Shown one piece after another: positions 13,965 to 20,661 of a stretch of 32,041 bases of DNA. Where the stretch lies: assembly GCA_937958015.1 (NCBI GenBank), contig CALGOA010000073.1:1-32041 (forward strand), read 5' to 3'. The notes under the pieces were generated by a model. The model was given only the letters and a program-made list of their open reading frames with translations, was not told the DNA's origin and did no database searches. The stretch's first letter is position 1, and every line of letters starts with the position of its first letter. The position numbers were made by a program, and so were the translations under genes. This DNA comes from an uncultured Acidimicrobiales bacterium (GTDB lineage: Bacteria > Actinomycetota > Acidimicrobiia > Acidimicrobiales > SZUA-35).

Positions 13965-15117
13965 GACTTCGCCTCAGGTATCTGATCCGTTCTACAACGA
14001 CGACCATGCCGCTTTCGGGTCGGCGATCAGAGATTTTGTCGCGAGCGAGATCACCCCGAACGCCCACGAATGGGACGAGGCTGGCGAGTTCCCGCGCGAG
14101 CTGTACAAAAAGGCCGGCGCCCTCGACATCTTTGGCGACGGCTTTTCCGCCGAATACGGCGGGCACGGCCAGCGCGATGCGCTGATGCGCAAGGTGATCA
14201 TGACCGAGCTGTCCCGCTCGGGCTCCGGCGGTGTCGTCGCCGGAATGCTGAGCAACTACATCGGGCTACCTCCGGTCGAGAAGTACGGCTCCCACGAGCT
14301 GAAGTCGAAGGTTCTGCCCCCGTGTATGTCGGGAGAACACATCGGGGCGCTCGCCATCACCGAACCGTCGGGTGGCTCCGACGTTGCCCGGATCCGGACC
14401 ACCGCAAAACGCGACGGTGACCACTACGTCGTCAACGGCGAAAAGACGTTCATCACCTCGGGCATGCGGGCCGACTGGTTCACTACTGCGGTGCGCACCG
14501 GTGGCGACGGACCAGCCGGAATCTCGATGCTCGTGATTTCGGGTGACAGCGAAGGTCTCCAACGGACCAAGCTGGACAAGATGGGCTGGTTGGCCTCGGA
14601 CACGGCGACGCTGTACTTCGATGACGTGCGGGTCCCGGTCGGAAACCTTCTGGGCGAAGAGAACAGCGGATTCACCTACATCGTCACCAACTTCAACGCC
14701 GAGCGGATCGATCTGGCGACCCAGTCGATCACGTTCGCCCGGCTCTGTTACGAGGCCGCGCTCGAGTGGGCGCGGGAGCGACAGACCTTTGGAAAGCGCC
14801 TGGCCGACCATCAGGTCATCCGCCACAAGCTGGTCGACATGGACCGTCGGATCAGCGCCTGCGACGCCTGGCTGGATCTTCTGAGCTGGCGACTGAATCA
14901 GGGCGACGATCCCGTCGCCGAAATCGCCGAAGCGAAAGTAGACGCCACCCTCACCTTCGAATTCTGCGCGAGGGAAGCCGCACAGATCCTCGGAGGGGCC
15001 AGCTACCTGCGCGGTGACCTGGTAGAGCGCCTCTATCGCGAGGTGCGCGTACAGGCCATCGGAGGCGGCTCTGAAGAGATCATGAAGGACCTGGCTGGCC
15101 GCCAACTGGGGCTGTGA
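13963..15117 (+). CDS. Acyl-CoA dehydrogenase (isovaleryl/long-chain type active site)
   Basis: A 384-residue FAD acyl-CoA dehydrogenase of normal length. Motifs: ALAITEPSGGSDVARIRT for flavin and substrate binding, NGEKTFITSGMRAD, and the C-terminal AIGGGSEEIMKDLA. At the position where medium-chain enzymes have the catalytic Glu (YEGT), this has GGGS; the base is more likely E247 in FNAERIDLA, as in isovaleryl-CoA and long-chain enzymes. It may act on branched or long acyl-CoAs. Its ATG overlaps the ATG of the divergent thioredoxin-fold gene by two bases, and no ribosome site is present, so a leaderless mRNA is likely. It is followed by an 835-nt gap. Confidence 0.92.
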   Translation: MTSPQVSDPFYNDDHAAFGSAIRDFVASEITPNAHEWDEAGEFPRELYKKAGALDIFGDGFSAEYGGHGQRDALMRKVIMTELSRSGSGGVVAGMLSNYIGLPPVEKYGSHELKSKVLPPCMSGEHIGALAITEPSGGSDVARIRTTAKRDGDHYVVNGEKTFITSGMRADWFTTAVRTGGDGPAGISMLVISGDSEGLQRTKLDKMGWLASDTATLYFDDVRVPVGNLLGEENSGFTYIVTNFNAERIDLATQSITFARLCYEAALEWARERQTFGKRLADHQVIRHKLVDMDRRISACDAWLDLLSWRLNQGDDPVAEIAEAKVDATLTFEFCAREAAQILGGASYLRGDLVERLYREVRVQAIGGGSEEIMKDLAGRQLGL

Positions 15118-15393
15118 TTTTTGCCTGTGCTCGCCTCTGAGTCTGCGTGGCGAACGCTGGGGTCTTGGGGCCGTTCACTGGGCTCGGTCTGGTTTCACTT
15201 CTGACGGGTCGCTCCGGCCACGTTCACGGAGCCGGCGCAGGCGCCGCTTACTGCCTTGCTGGCGCGCCGGAGGCTCCCCCGGACAGACAGGGTGGGGTAC
15301 GGCCGGTACACCGCCGCGGAGCACGGACCGTACCCCGAGTGTGGCGCGCTGGTTCGTACCAGCAGACGCAACGAACCTATGAGGGCGGACCCT

Positions 15394-15570
15394 TTATAGC
15401 GGGCGAATGCTTCGAAGGTCAGGGGTTGCGACCTTAACCACCCGATCTGAGCACTGAATGCTCACGCCTCGCGGCCCTGCGGCGAGGATGGTGCCGGTAA
15501 TGACACCGGTTCCGGTGTGAACCTGGGAGTTACGCCCCAGCAATCGTGTGGGGTCAACTGGACTCTGCAT
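15394..15570 (-). CDS. Possible small protein, 58 residues
   Basis: ATG at 15568-15570 with AAGGG 8 nt upstream on the minus strand; stop TAA at 15394-15396. The predicted peptide starts MQSPVDPTRLLGRNSQ and ends VVKVATPDLRSIRPL, with a central Gly/Thr/Val-rich part suggestive of a small beta-barrel. GC at third positions is about 60 percent, lower than in neighbouring genes, so it is either recently acquired or not coding. I do not recognise a family. A hairpin with 9-bp arms lies just upstream. Support is the ribosome site and the amino-acid composition only. Confidence 0.3.
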   Translation of the reverse strand: MQSPVDPTRLLGRNSQVHTGTGVITGTILAAGPRGVSIQCSDRVVKVATPDLRSIRPL

Positions 15571-15747
15571 TTTCTTTTCCCTTCGTAACCGCGCTCCGTT
15601 GAGCGGTTACGAGCTCACACTACGGCACCCGGGGACCCGAATGAAGTCAAACGTGGCAATCGACCCAGAGGAATTGCCCGTTGTACCCACAACCGTAATC
15701 CGGCCCATTTTCGGACTTGGGTGGCGACCCAAACGGATGTGAGGGGT

Positions 15748-15781
15748 GTGCCCGGGACTGGCGGCGGTCAGTCCCGGGCAC
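15748..15781. terminator. Strong 13-bp hairpin
   Basis: GTGCCCGGGACTG (15748-15760) and CAGTCCCGGGCAC (15769-15781) form a perfect 13-bp stem with an 8-nt loop (GCGGCGGT). It is the most stable structure in the island. Neither side is followed by a U-run, so if it terminates transcription it does so in the tail-less style reported in actinobacteria; it could equally be part of a structured RNA or a protein-binding palindrome. Confidence 0.4.
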
Positions 15782-15937
15782 GACATGGGGTCAAAGCCCG
15801 ACCTCCGAGAGCTCGCCGATTCAGCCCGGCTAGCGGAGTGTGTCGTCCAAATGCCAGACGTCGAACCCATGTGCTAGTAGAACCATCGACACAGTTTCGG
15901 AAGACCTGAGGAATTGGATGTAATCGCGCCGCGCGCC

Positions 15938-15943
15938 TAGCGT
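15938..15943 (+). promoter_or_regulatory. Putative -10 box for the racemase gene
   Basis: TAGCGT, 9 nt before the ATG at 15953; no ribosome site lies between them, so the mRNA would be leaderless or nearly so. Confidence 0.45.
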
Positions 15944-15952
15944 CCGATCGGT

Positions 15953-17086
15953 ATGGGACCACTAGAGGGAATCACCGTCATCGAGCTTGCTGGCATCGGC
16001 CCGGGCCCGTTTGCTGCGGGGCTCATGTCCGATATGGGCGCCCACGTCATCCGGGTGGAACGACCACTGTCGTCGACCCCCGAGACGCCGGCCATCGACA
16101 CCCTCAATCGGGGTCGATCATCGATCGCCGTGGACCTCAAACATCCCGATGGCATCGGCGTAGTGCTCGATCTGGTCAGCACCGCCGATGTGTTGCTGGA
16201 GGGATTTCGGCCGGGCGTGACCGAACGGCTCGGCCTCGGTCCCGAGGTCTGCATGGATCGGAATCCGGCGCTGGTGTACACCCGTATGACCGGTTGGGGT
16301 CAGGACGGGCCCTACGCGCAGTCCGCGGGTCACGACATCAACTACATCGCTCTGTCCGGCGCCCTGAGTCTTCTTGGCCGCGAGGGCGACGCCCCCGTTC
16401 CGCCGGTCAACCTCGTCGGTGATTTCGGCGGTGGTGCGCTCTACTGCGCGTTCGGAATGGTCTGCGGTGTTCTCGAAGCCCGGTCGAGCGGGCAGGGTCA
16501 GGTGATCGACGTGTCGATGGTCGACGGGTCCGCCAGCCTCACCAACATGATGTGGACGATGAAGGCCATGGGGTTCTGGTCCGCCGAACGCGGCACGAAT
16601 ATGTTGGATACCGGCGCCCACTTCTACGAGGTCTACGAGTGTGCCGACGGCCTGCACGTGAGCATCGGATCGATCGAACCTCAGTTCTATGCCGAATTGC
16701 TTCGCGTCACCGGACTCACCGACGATCCCGGATTCCAGGCTCAAATGGATCGACCCCAATGGTCGCACCTCAAAACTCGATTGGCCGACGTGATGCGTAC
16801 GAAAACCCGATCCCAGTGGTGCGACCTGATGGAACACACCGACATCTGTTTCGCCCCGGTGCTTTCCATGGATGAAGCGACGATGCACCCTCACAACCAG
16901 GCTCGGGGAACGTTCACCACCGTCGACGGTGTCACCCAACCCGCCCCGGCGCCGCGCTTCAGCCGGACGCCGGGAGCAATCCAGGGGCCACCGGTCCACG
17001 CTGGAGCCGACACCGATGCGGTGCTCACCTCTATCGGACGGGGTGAAGATATTGCGGCGCTGAGGGCTTCCGGAGCGATCGGCTGA
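15953..17086 (+). CDS. mcr: Alpha-methylacyl-CoA racemase (CaiB/BaiF, family III CoA-transferase fold)
   Basis: A 377-residue cytosolic enzyme that interconverts (2R)- and (2S)-methylacyl-CoA, needed before beta-oxidation of methyl-branched or sterol side chains. The family-III fold is clear, and the racemase-specific residues known from M. tuberculosis MCR are all conserved: H127 in AGHDINYI, D157 in VGDFGGG and E242 in SIEPQFYAEL. The nucleotide-binding segment LLEGFRPGVTERLGLGP is also typical. True CoA-transferases have Asp in the VDVSMVDG-like region acting as nucleophile, but the HDINYI pattern favours the racemase. The next gene starts 17 nt downstream, suggesting one operon for branched acyl-CoA or enoate handling. 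Confidence 0.93.
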   Translation: MGPLEGITVIELAGIGPGPFAAGLMSDMGAHVIRVERPLSSTPETPAIDTLNRGRSSIAVDLKHPDGIGVVLDLVSTADVLLEGFRPGVTERLGLGPEVCMDRNPALVYTRMTGWGQDGPYAQSAGHDINYIALSGALSLLGREGDAPVPPVNLVGDFGGGALYCAFGMVCGVLEARSSGQGQVIDVSMVDGSASLTNMMWTMKAMGFWSAERGTNMLDTGAHFYEVYECADGLHVSIGSIEPQFYAELLRVTGLTDDPGFQAQMDRPQWSHLKTRLADVMRTKTRSQWCDLMEHTDICFAPVLSMDEATMHPHNQARGTFTTVDGVTQPAPAPRFSRTPGAIQGPPVHAGADTDAVLTSIGRGEDIAALRASGAIG

Positions 17087-17103
17087 CGTGACACTATGAC
17101 GCC

Positions 17104-19137
17104 ATGGGTGACCCGCTTCTCGAGCCGTTCCAGCTGAAACATCTGACGCTCAGAAACCGAATCTTCTCCTCATCGCACGAACCGGCCTACGCCGAAGCTG
17201 GCATGCCGACCGATCGTTACCGGCTGTACCACGAGGAAAAGGCCAAAGGCGGCGTGGCGCTCACCATGACCGCTGGTTCGGCGATCGTGGCCGAGGACAG
17301 TCCTGCCGCATTCGGCAACCTCCATGCCTACGACGATGCGATCGTCCCATGGATCCAGCGGCTGACCGATGGAGTCCACGAGCACGGCGCTGCATGCATG
17401 ATCCAGTTGACACATCTCGGTCGCCGCACGGGCTGGTCCCACGCTGATTGGTTGCCGGTGGTCGCCCCGTCCCCGCTTCGGGAACCCGCCCACCGCGCCA
17501 TCCCCAAGGAGGCCGAGGACTGGGACATCGAACGGATCATCGGCAAATATGCCGATGCGGCCGAACGGATGCAGGCCGGCGGAATGGACGGGATCGAACT
17601 GGAGTCCTACGGCCACCTCTTCGATGCGTGGTGGTCGCCGGCGACCAATCGCCGCTCCGACGAGTGGGGCGGGGAGCTGGAGAACCGCCTGCGATTCCCG
17701 TGGCGCGTGCTGGAGGCGATACGGGCCCGGGTTGGGAGTCGGTTCATCGTGGGTCTTCGGATGTTCATCGATGAGTCGCTTCCCGGTGGCTTGCGAACCG
17801 AGGACGGATTGGAGATTCTCGGGCGCTTGGAAGCTGACGGTCTGGTCGACTTCATCAACGTGGCCCGAGGGGCGATCGACACCGACAGTGCGCTGACCAA
17901 CGTCATACCGATTCACGGAATGGCGGCAGCTCCACATCTCGATTTTGCGGGCATGGTCCGGGCCTCCACCTCGCTGCCGGTTCTTCACGCGGCAAAGATC
18001 GACGATGTTGCCACGGCTCGCCATGCGATCGCGGAGGGCAAACTGGACCTGGTCGGGATGACTCGGGCACAGATGGCCGACCCTCACCTCGTGAACAAGA
18101 TCATCGCCGGACGCGAGGCGGAAATCCGACCGTGCGTTGGAGCCACGTACTGCCTCGACCGAATCTACGAAGCGGGCGAAGCGTTGTGTATCCACAACGC
18201 AGCGACCAGCCGGGAAGAGACCATGCCCCACCACATCGAGCCGGCGGCCCAATCGCGCCGCGTCGTCGTGGTTGGTGCTGGCCCCGGCGGGCTGGAGGCT
18301 GCCCGCGTGGCCGCCGAACGCGGGCACGAGGTCATCGTTCTGGAGGCCATGCCATGGGCCGGTGGTCAGATCCGGCTTGCGGCCCGCAACCCTCGTCGGG
18401 TCGATCTGGCCGGCATCGTCGATTGGCGAGTCGACGAACTCGATCGATTGGGAGCAGACATCAGATATGACACGTTCGCCGATCGCGAGCTGGTTCTGAA
18501 CCTGCAGCCGGATGTGGTGATCGTGGCCACGGGCGGACTCCCCCAGCTCCCCGATCTTCAGGGTGGCGAGGAGCGGGTGGCAACGAGTTGGGACGTTCTG
18601 GGCGGCGACGTCACCCCGGCCGGACGAGTGCTGTTCTATGACGACAACGGAACCCACTCGGCGTTGTCGGCGGCCGAGATGATCGCACGGTCGGGCGCCG
18701 ACCTCGAGATCGTGACGCCCGAACGCATGCTGGGAATCGAGGTCGGCGGCATGAATCACGTTCCCTACGCCAAGGCCTTCAACGAGACCGAGACCCGCGT
18801 CACCCTGAACCAGAGGGTGCGTTCGGTTCGGCCCGAGACCGGCGAACTGTGCGTTGAGATCGGTAGTGACCAAACCGACCATCGAACGGTGCGGCACGTG
18901 GACCACGTCGTCGTCGACTACGGCACCCTCCCAATGGACGGCCTCTACTTCGACCTGAAAGCTCACTCGAAGAATCTCGGCGCCGTGGATTACACCGCTC
19001 TCATCGAAGGACGTCCCCAGCAGTTGGCCGACAATCCCGAAGGAACCTTCCAGCTCTTCCGCATCGGCGACGCCGTGGCGAGCAGAAACATCCACGCGGC
19101 CATCTACGACGCGTTGCGCCTGGTCAAAGACCTCTAA
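17104..19137 (+). CDS. Old-yellow-enzyme/FAD oxidoreductase (dienoyl-CoA reductase / amine dehydrogenase-like)
   Basis: A 677-residue flavoprotein with an N-terminal FMN-binding OYE TIM barrel (1 to about 340), a cysteine segment, and C-terminal FAD and NAD(P) Rossmann domains (GAGPGG at 391-396). This layout is shared by 2,4-dienoyl-CoA reductase FadH, trimethylamine/dimethylamine dehydrogenase and N-methylproline demethylase. The 4Fe-4S motif is normally four Cys (C-x2-C-x3-C-x11-C); here C344, C350 and C362 are present but the second is Ala347 (PCVGATYCLDRIYEAGEALC). The barrel's substrate segment is ELESYGHLFDAWWSP rather than the HGAHGYL of FadH, so a demethylase or other amine/enoate substrate is more likely than dienoyl-CoA. 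It is co-oriented with the racemase 17 nt upstream. The exact substrate is unknown. Confidence 0.85.
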   Translation: MGDPLLEPFQLKHLTLRNRIFSSSHEPAYAEAGMPTDRYRLYHEEKAKGGVALTMTAGSAIVAEDSPAAFGNLHAYDDAIVPWIQRLTDGVHEHGAACMIQLTHLGRRTGWSHADWLPVVAPSPLREPAHRAIPKEAEDWDIERIIGKYADAAERMQAGGMDGIELESYGHLFDAWWSPATNRRSDEWGGELENRLRFPWRVLEAIRARVGSRFIVGLRMFIDESLPGGLRTEDGLEILGRLEADGLVDFINVARGAIDTDSALTNVIPIHGMAAAPHLDFAGMVRASTSLPVLHAAKIDDVATARHAIAEGKLDLVGMTRAQMADPHLVNKIIAGREAEIRPCVGATYCLDRIYEAGEALCIHNAATSREETMPHHIEPAAQSRRVVVVGAGPGGLEAARVAAERGHEVIVLEAMPWAGGQIRLAARNPRRVDLAGIVDWRVDELDRLGADIRYDTFADRELVLNLQPDVVIVATGGLPQLPDLQGGEERVATSWDVLGGDVTPAGRVLFYDDNGTHSALSAAEMIARSGADLEIVTPERMLGIEVGGMNHVPYAKAFNETETRVTLNQRVRSVRPETGELCVEIGSDQTDHRTVRHVDHVVVDYGTLPMDGLYFDLKAHSKNLGAVDYTALIEGRPQQLADNPEGTFQLFRIGDAVASRNIHAAIYDALRLVKDL

Positions 19138-19197
19138 CGAGCCTCTCCAGAAGTGACCCCGCCGAACTCTGTCACACCCCTGGAGGAGGATGTCGGT

Positions 19198-19353
19198 ATG
19201 AAGATCACCCGCATCCCCACCACCGATCCAGCCCAGGTCGCAGCCGCCACCGCTCGGCTTGCCCAAGCCTTCGGTCCGCTGTCGTTCATCGACCGAACCG
19301 AGCGGCCGGCAACGCCGAACCAGCCTCGCCGACCTCTACCTCGGGCGGCCTAG
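19198..19353 (+). CDS. Small protein, 51 residues, strong ribosome site
   Basis: ATG at 19198 with an excellent ribosome site, GGAGGAGG ending about 8 nt upstream, 60 nt after the flavoprotein stop, so probably translated from the same mRNA. The product starts MKITRIPTTDPAQVAAATAR and ends in a Pro/Arg-rich tail (RPATPNQPRRPLPRAA). No signal peptide or membrane segment. The first half is likely helical. Its TAG stop shares the four bases CTAG with the stop of the convergent lipoprotein gene, and a 7-bp hairpin brackets both stops. I do not recognise a family; a small accessory or regulatory peptide is possible. Confidence 0.5.
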   Translation: MKITRIPTTDPAQVAAATARLAQAFGPLSFIDRTERPATPNQPRRPLPRAA

Positions 19354-19364
19354 ATCTCGCCCGA
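19341..19364. terminator. Bidirectional terminator hairpin at convergent stops
   Basis: TCGGGCG (19341-19347) and CGCCCGA (19358-19364) form a perfect 7-bp stem around a 10-nt loop that contains both convergent TAG stop codons. No U-tract on either side. Confidence 0.45.
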
Positions 19365-19919
19365 TGCCTGAGGAAGTACGTCGGCCAGCAAAACGTCCCA
19401 CGCATCGATGCCACAGCCATTGCTGCGATCGATCGTGATATCGATGTCGTTGCCGCTCAACATGCCAACGATCCGGGCGGTGTCCGGGCCACCGAAGATC
19501 TCGGTGCACACCTGGTCATCAGCGGGCCCGTTCACGAGATACTGCTCGATGTCAGGCCGGGCCAGCGCCGTACAGGCCGCATCGGCCCGAACGCCATCGG
19601 TCGGATCCGGAATCAGGGTCGCCGTGTCGCCGAAGCAGGCCAGTTCGTAGCTGACCGTGTCCAACTCAGGGTGTTCGATATCGATCTTCAGCGTGCCGAT
19701 CGCATACGAACCGCCACCTAGCGGCAGATCGTCGGCCGCCACAACTCCATCGTCGTCCAGTGCGCCGTCGCCACCGGTGTCGTCAAGATCGATCTGGTCT
19801 GTGCCGTCGTCGCCGACAGCAGGAAGGTCCACGTCGGTTGCTGTGGATCCGCCACAGGCGGCTCCTACGAGGCTTAGGGCGGTAAAGAGGGTCAGGAGGG
19901 GAAGGGTGGGGGTGTTCAT
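19350..19919 (-). CDS. Lipoprotein with subtilisin-inhibitor-like (SSI) domain
   Basis: A 189-residue exported lipoprotein. The signal peptide ends in LVGAAC with C22 as lipidation site, followed by an Asp/Gly-rich linker (about 25-65). Residues about 75-180 fit the Streptomyces subtilisin inhibitor fold: YELACFG, then ADAACTAL, VCTEIFGGPDTARIVG and NGCGIDAWDVL, in the order and with the four cysteines that make the two SSI disulfides. SSI proteins block serine proteases, but many SSI-like domains have lost inhibition. Anchoring an SSI domain in the membrane suggests self-protection or envelope sensing. The frame is open upstream, but the ATG at 19919 gives a proper signal peptide. It lies 55 nt after another lipoprotein gene. 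Confidence 0.8.
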   Translation of the reverse strand: MNTPTLPLLTLFTALSLVGAACGGSTATDVDLPAVGDDGTDQIDLDDTGGDGALDDDGVVAADDLPLGGGSYAIGTLKIDIEHPELDTVSYELACFGDTATLIPDPTDGVRADAACTALARPDIEQYLVNGPADDQVCTEIFGGPDTARIVGMLSGNDIDITIDRSNGCGIDAWDVLLADVLPQASGEI

Positions 19920-19974
19920 AACTATGTGACGTCTCCGGTGGGGTCTCAGTTCCCGTTCGGCCCGGATCTCGGAC

Positions 19975-20646
19975 TTATGAATCGTCCGGTAGTGCGTCGC
20001 ATGCTTCGAGCGCCATGAAGTACAGACGGAAGAAGTCATCGTTCATCTCACCGGTGTAGAGCACGGTGAGGTCGGACGTACTCATCGTTTCAGCTACCTC
20101 GGTTGCCACGCAGTCTGCATCACCTTCCCGTACGCCCTGGTCCACCAGTTGTGGGCGGAGCTGCTCGGCCACCGCCGTACGATCGCCACACTCGAAGATC
20201 GCCTCGAACTGCCTTCGTTGGAACCTGATGCCGTCCTCGCCGGCAGCCACCTGTTCGGTCAGTTCCCACAGCCCGATTCGTTCCTGCAGCGCCCGCACCG
20301 CGCAGGTGGCTACCTCGCTGTCCAGCCCGTTGGCCGCAGCGAACGATTCCGCCAGCGCGGGGCTGATCTGATCCTCCAGCCCGCACGTTCGAACAGCATC
20401 GAACTGCCGCTGGGAGAACAACGACAGTTCGGCATCGCTCAGTTCGTTTTCGGAGTTGATGAGGTCGGCCAACTCGTCGTCGGCGTAGGAGGTCTGAAGC
20501 TCGGTGACCACACAACGGGCATCACCTTCGGCCAGATCGGGACGGGTCTCGACCAGCGACTCAACGAAGTCGTCGGGTCCCGGATCGGCGGAACACGACG
20601 CTGCGACCATCACGAAACACAGGAGGGAGGCAAGGGTGAATCGCAT
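19975..20646 (-). CDS. Lipoprotein with three cysteine-paired helical repeats
   Basis: A 223-residue lipoprotein with lipobox VAASC (C18). The mature protein is three divergent repeats, each opening with an (A/D)-C-V/A segment and closing with F-x-A-(V/I/L)-x-x-C: C45-C88, C115-C153 and C179-C216. Examples of the closing part are RQFDAVRTCG, RQFEAIFECG and FMALEACD. Each unit is probably a helical hairpin locked by one disulfide. I recognise no named family. It lies 12 nt after the acyl-CoA synthetase stop; a TAACCT box overlapping that stop is 9 nt before its ATG, so it may be expressed on its own. Function unknown, envelope location inferred from the signal peptide. Confidence 0.7.
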   Translation of the reverse strand: MRFTLASLLCFVMVAASCSADPGPDDFVESLVETRPDLAEGDARCVVTELQTSYADDELADLINSENELSDAELSLFSQRQFDAVRTCGLEDQISPALAESFAAANGLDSEVATCAVRALQERIGLWELTEQVAAGEDGIRFQRRQFEAIFECGDRTAVAEQLRPQLVDQGVREGDADCVATEVAETMSTSDLTVLYTGEMNDDFFRLYFMALEACDALPDDS

Positions 20647-20655
20647 GTGCCTCGC

Positions 20656-20661
20656 AGGTTA
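20656..20661 (-). promoter_or_regulatory. Putative -10 box for the triple-repeat lipoprotein
   Basis: TAACCT on the minus strand, 9 nt before the ATG at 20646 and overlapping the synthetase TAA stop. GAGG lies between the box and ATG, so a short leader is also possible. Confidence 0.3.

Larger units (their letters stand above)
15118..15952. other. Gene-poor island rich in perfect inverted repeats
   Basis: An 835-nt stretch with no convincing conserved gene, in an otherwise densely coding window. It holds at least ten perfect inverted repeats: 15211-15232, 15294-15336 (9-bp arms), 15348-15363, 15351-15377 (competing), 15448-15464, 15467-15487, 15503-15518, 15523-15540, 15584-15611 (9-bp arms), 15717-15732 and 15748-15781 (13-bp arms). 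Most have short loops and would fold in RNA of either strand. I looked for RNase P RNA, tmRNA and tRNA signatures and found none. Two small minus-strand ORFs are present: 58 codons at 15394-15570 and 33 codons at 15607-15708. Possible explanations are a structured non-coding RNA, the remnant of a mobile element, or an attachment/replication region. Confidence 0.55.

Noticed and set aside
15118-15952. RNase P RNA, tmRNA or tRNA in the hairpin-rich island
   Set aside because: I could not find the conserved core sequences of RNase P RNA or the tRNA-like ends of tmRNA on either strand, and no cloverleaf with a T-loop.
17170-19266. 698-codon minus-strand ORF
   Set aside because: Antisense to the OYE flavoprotein gene, with no recognisable domain; long antisense frames are common at this GC content.
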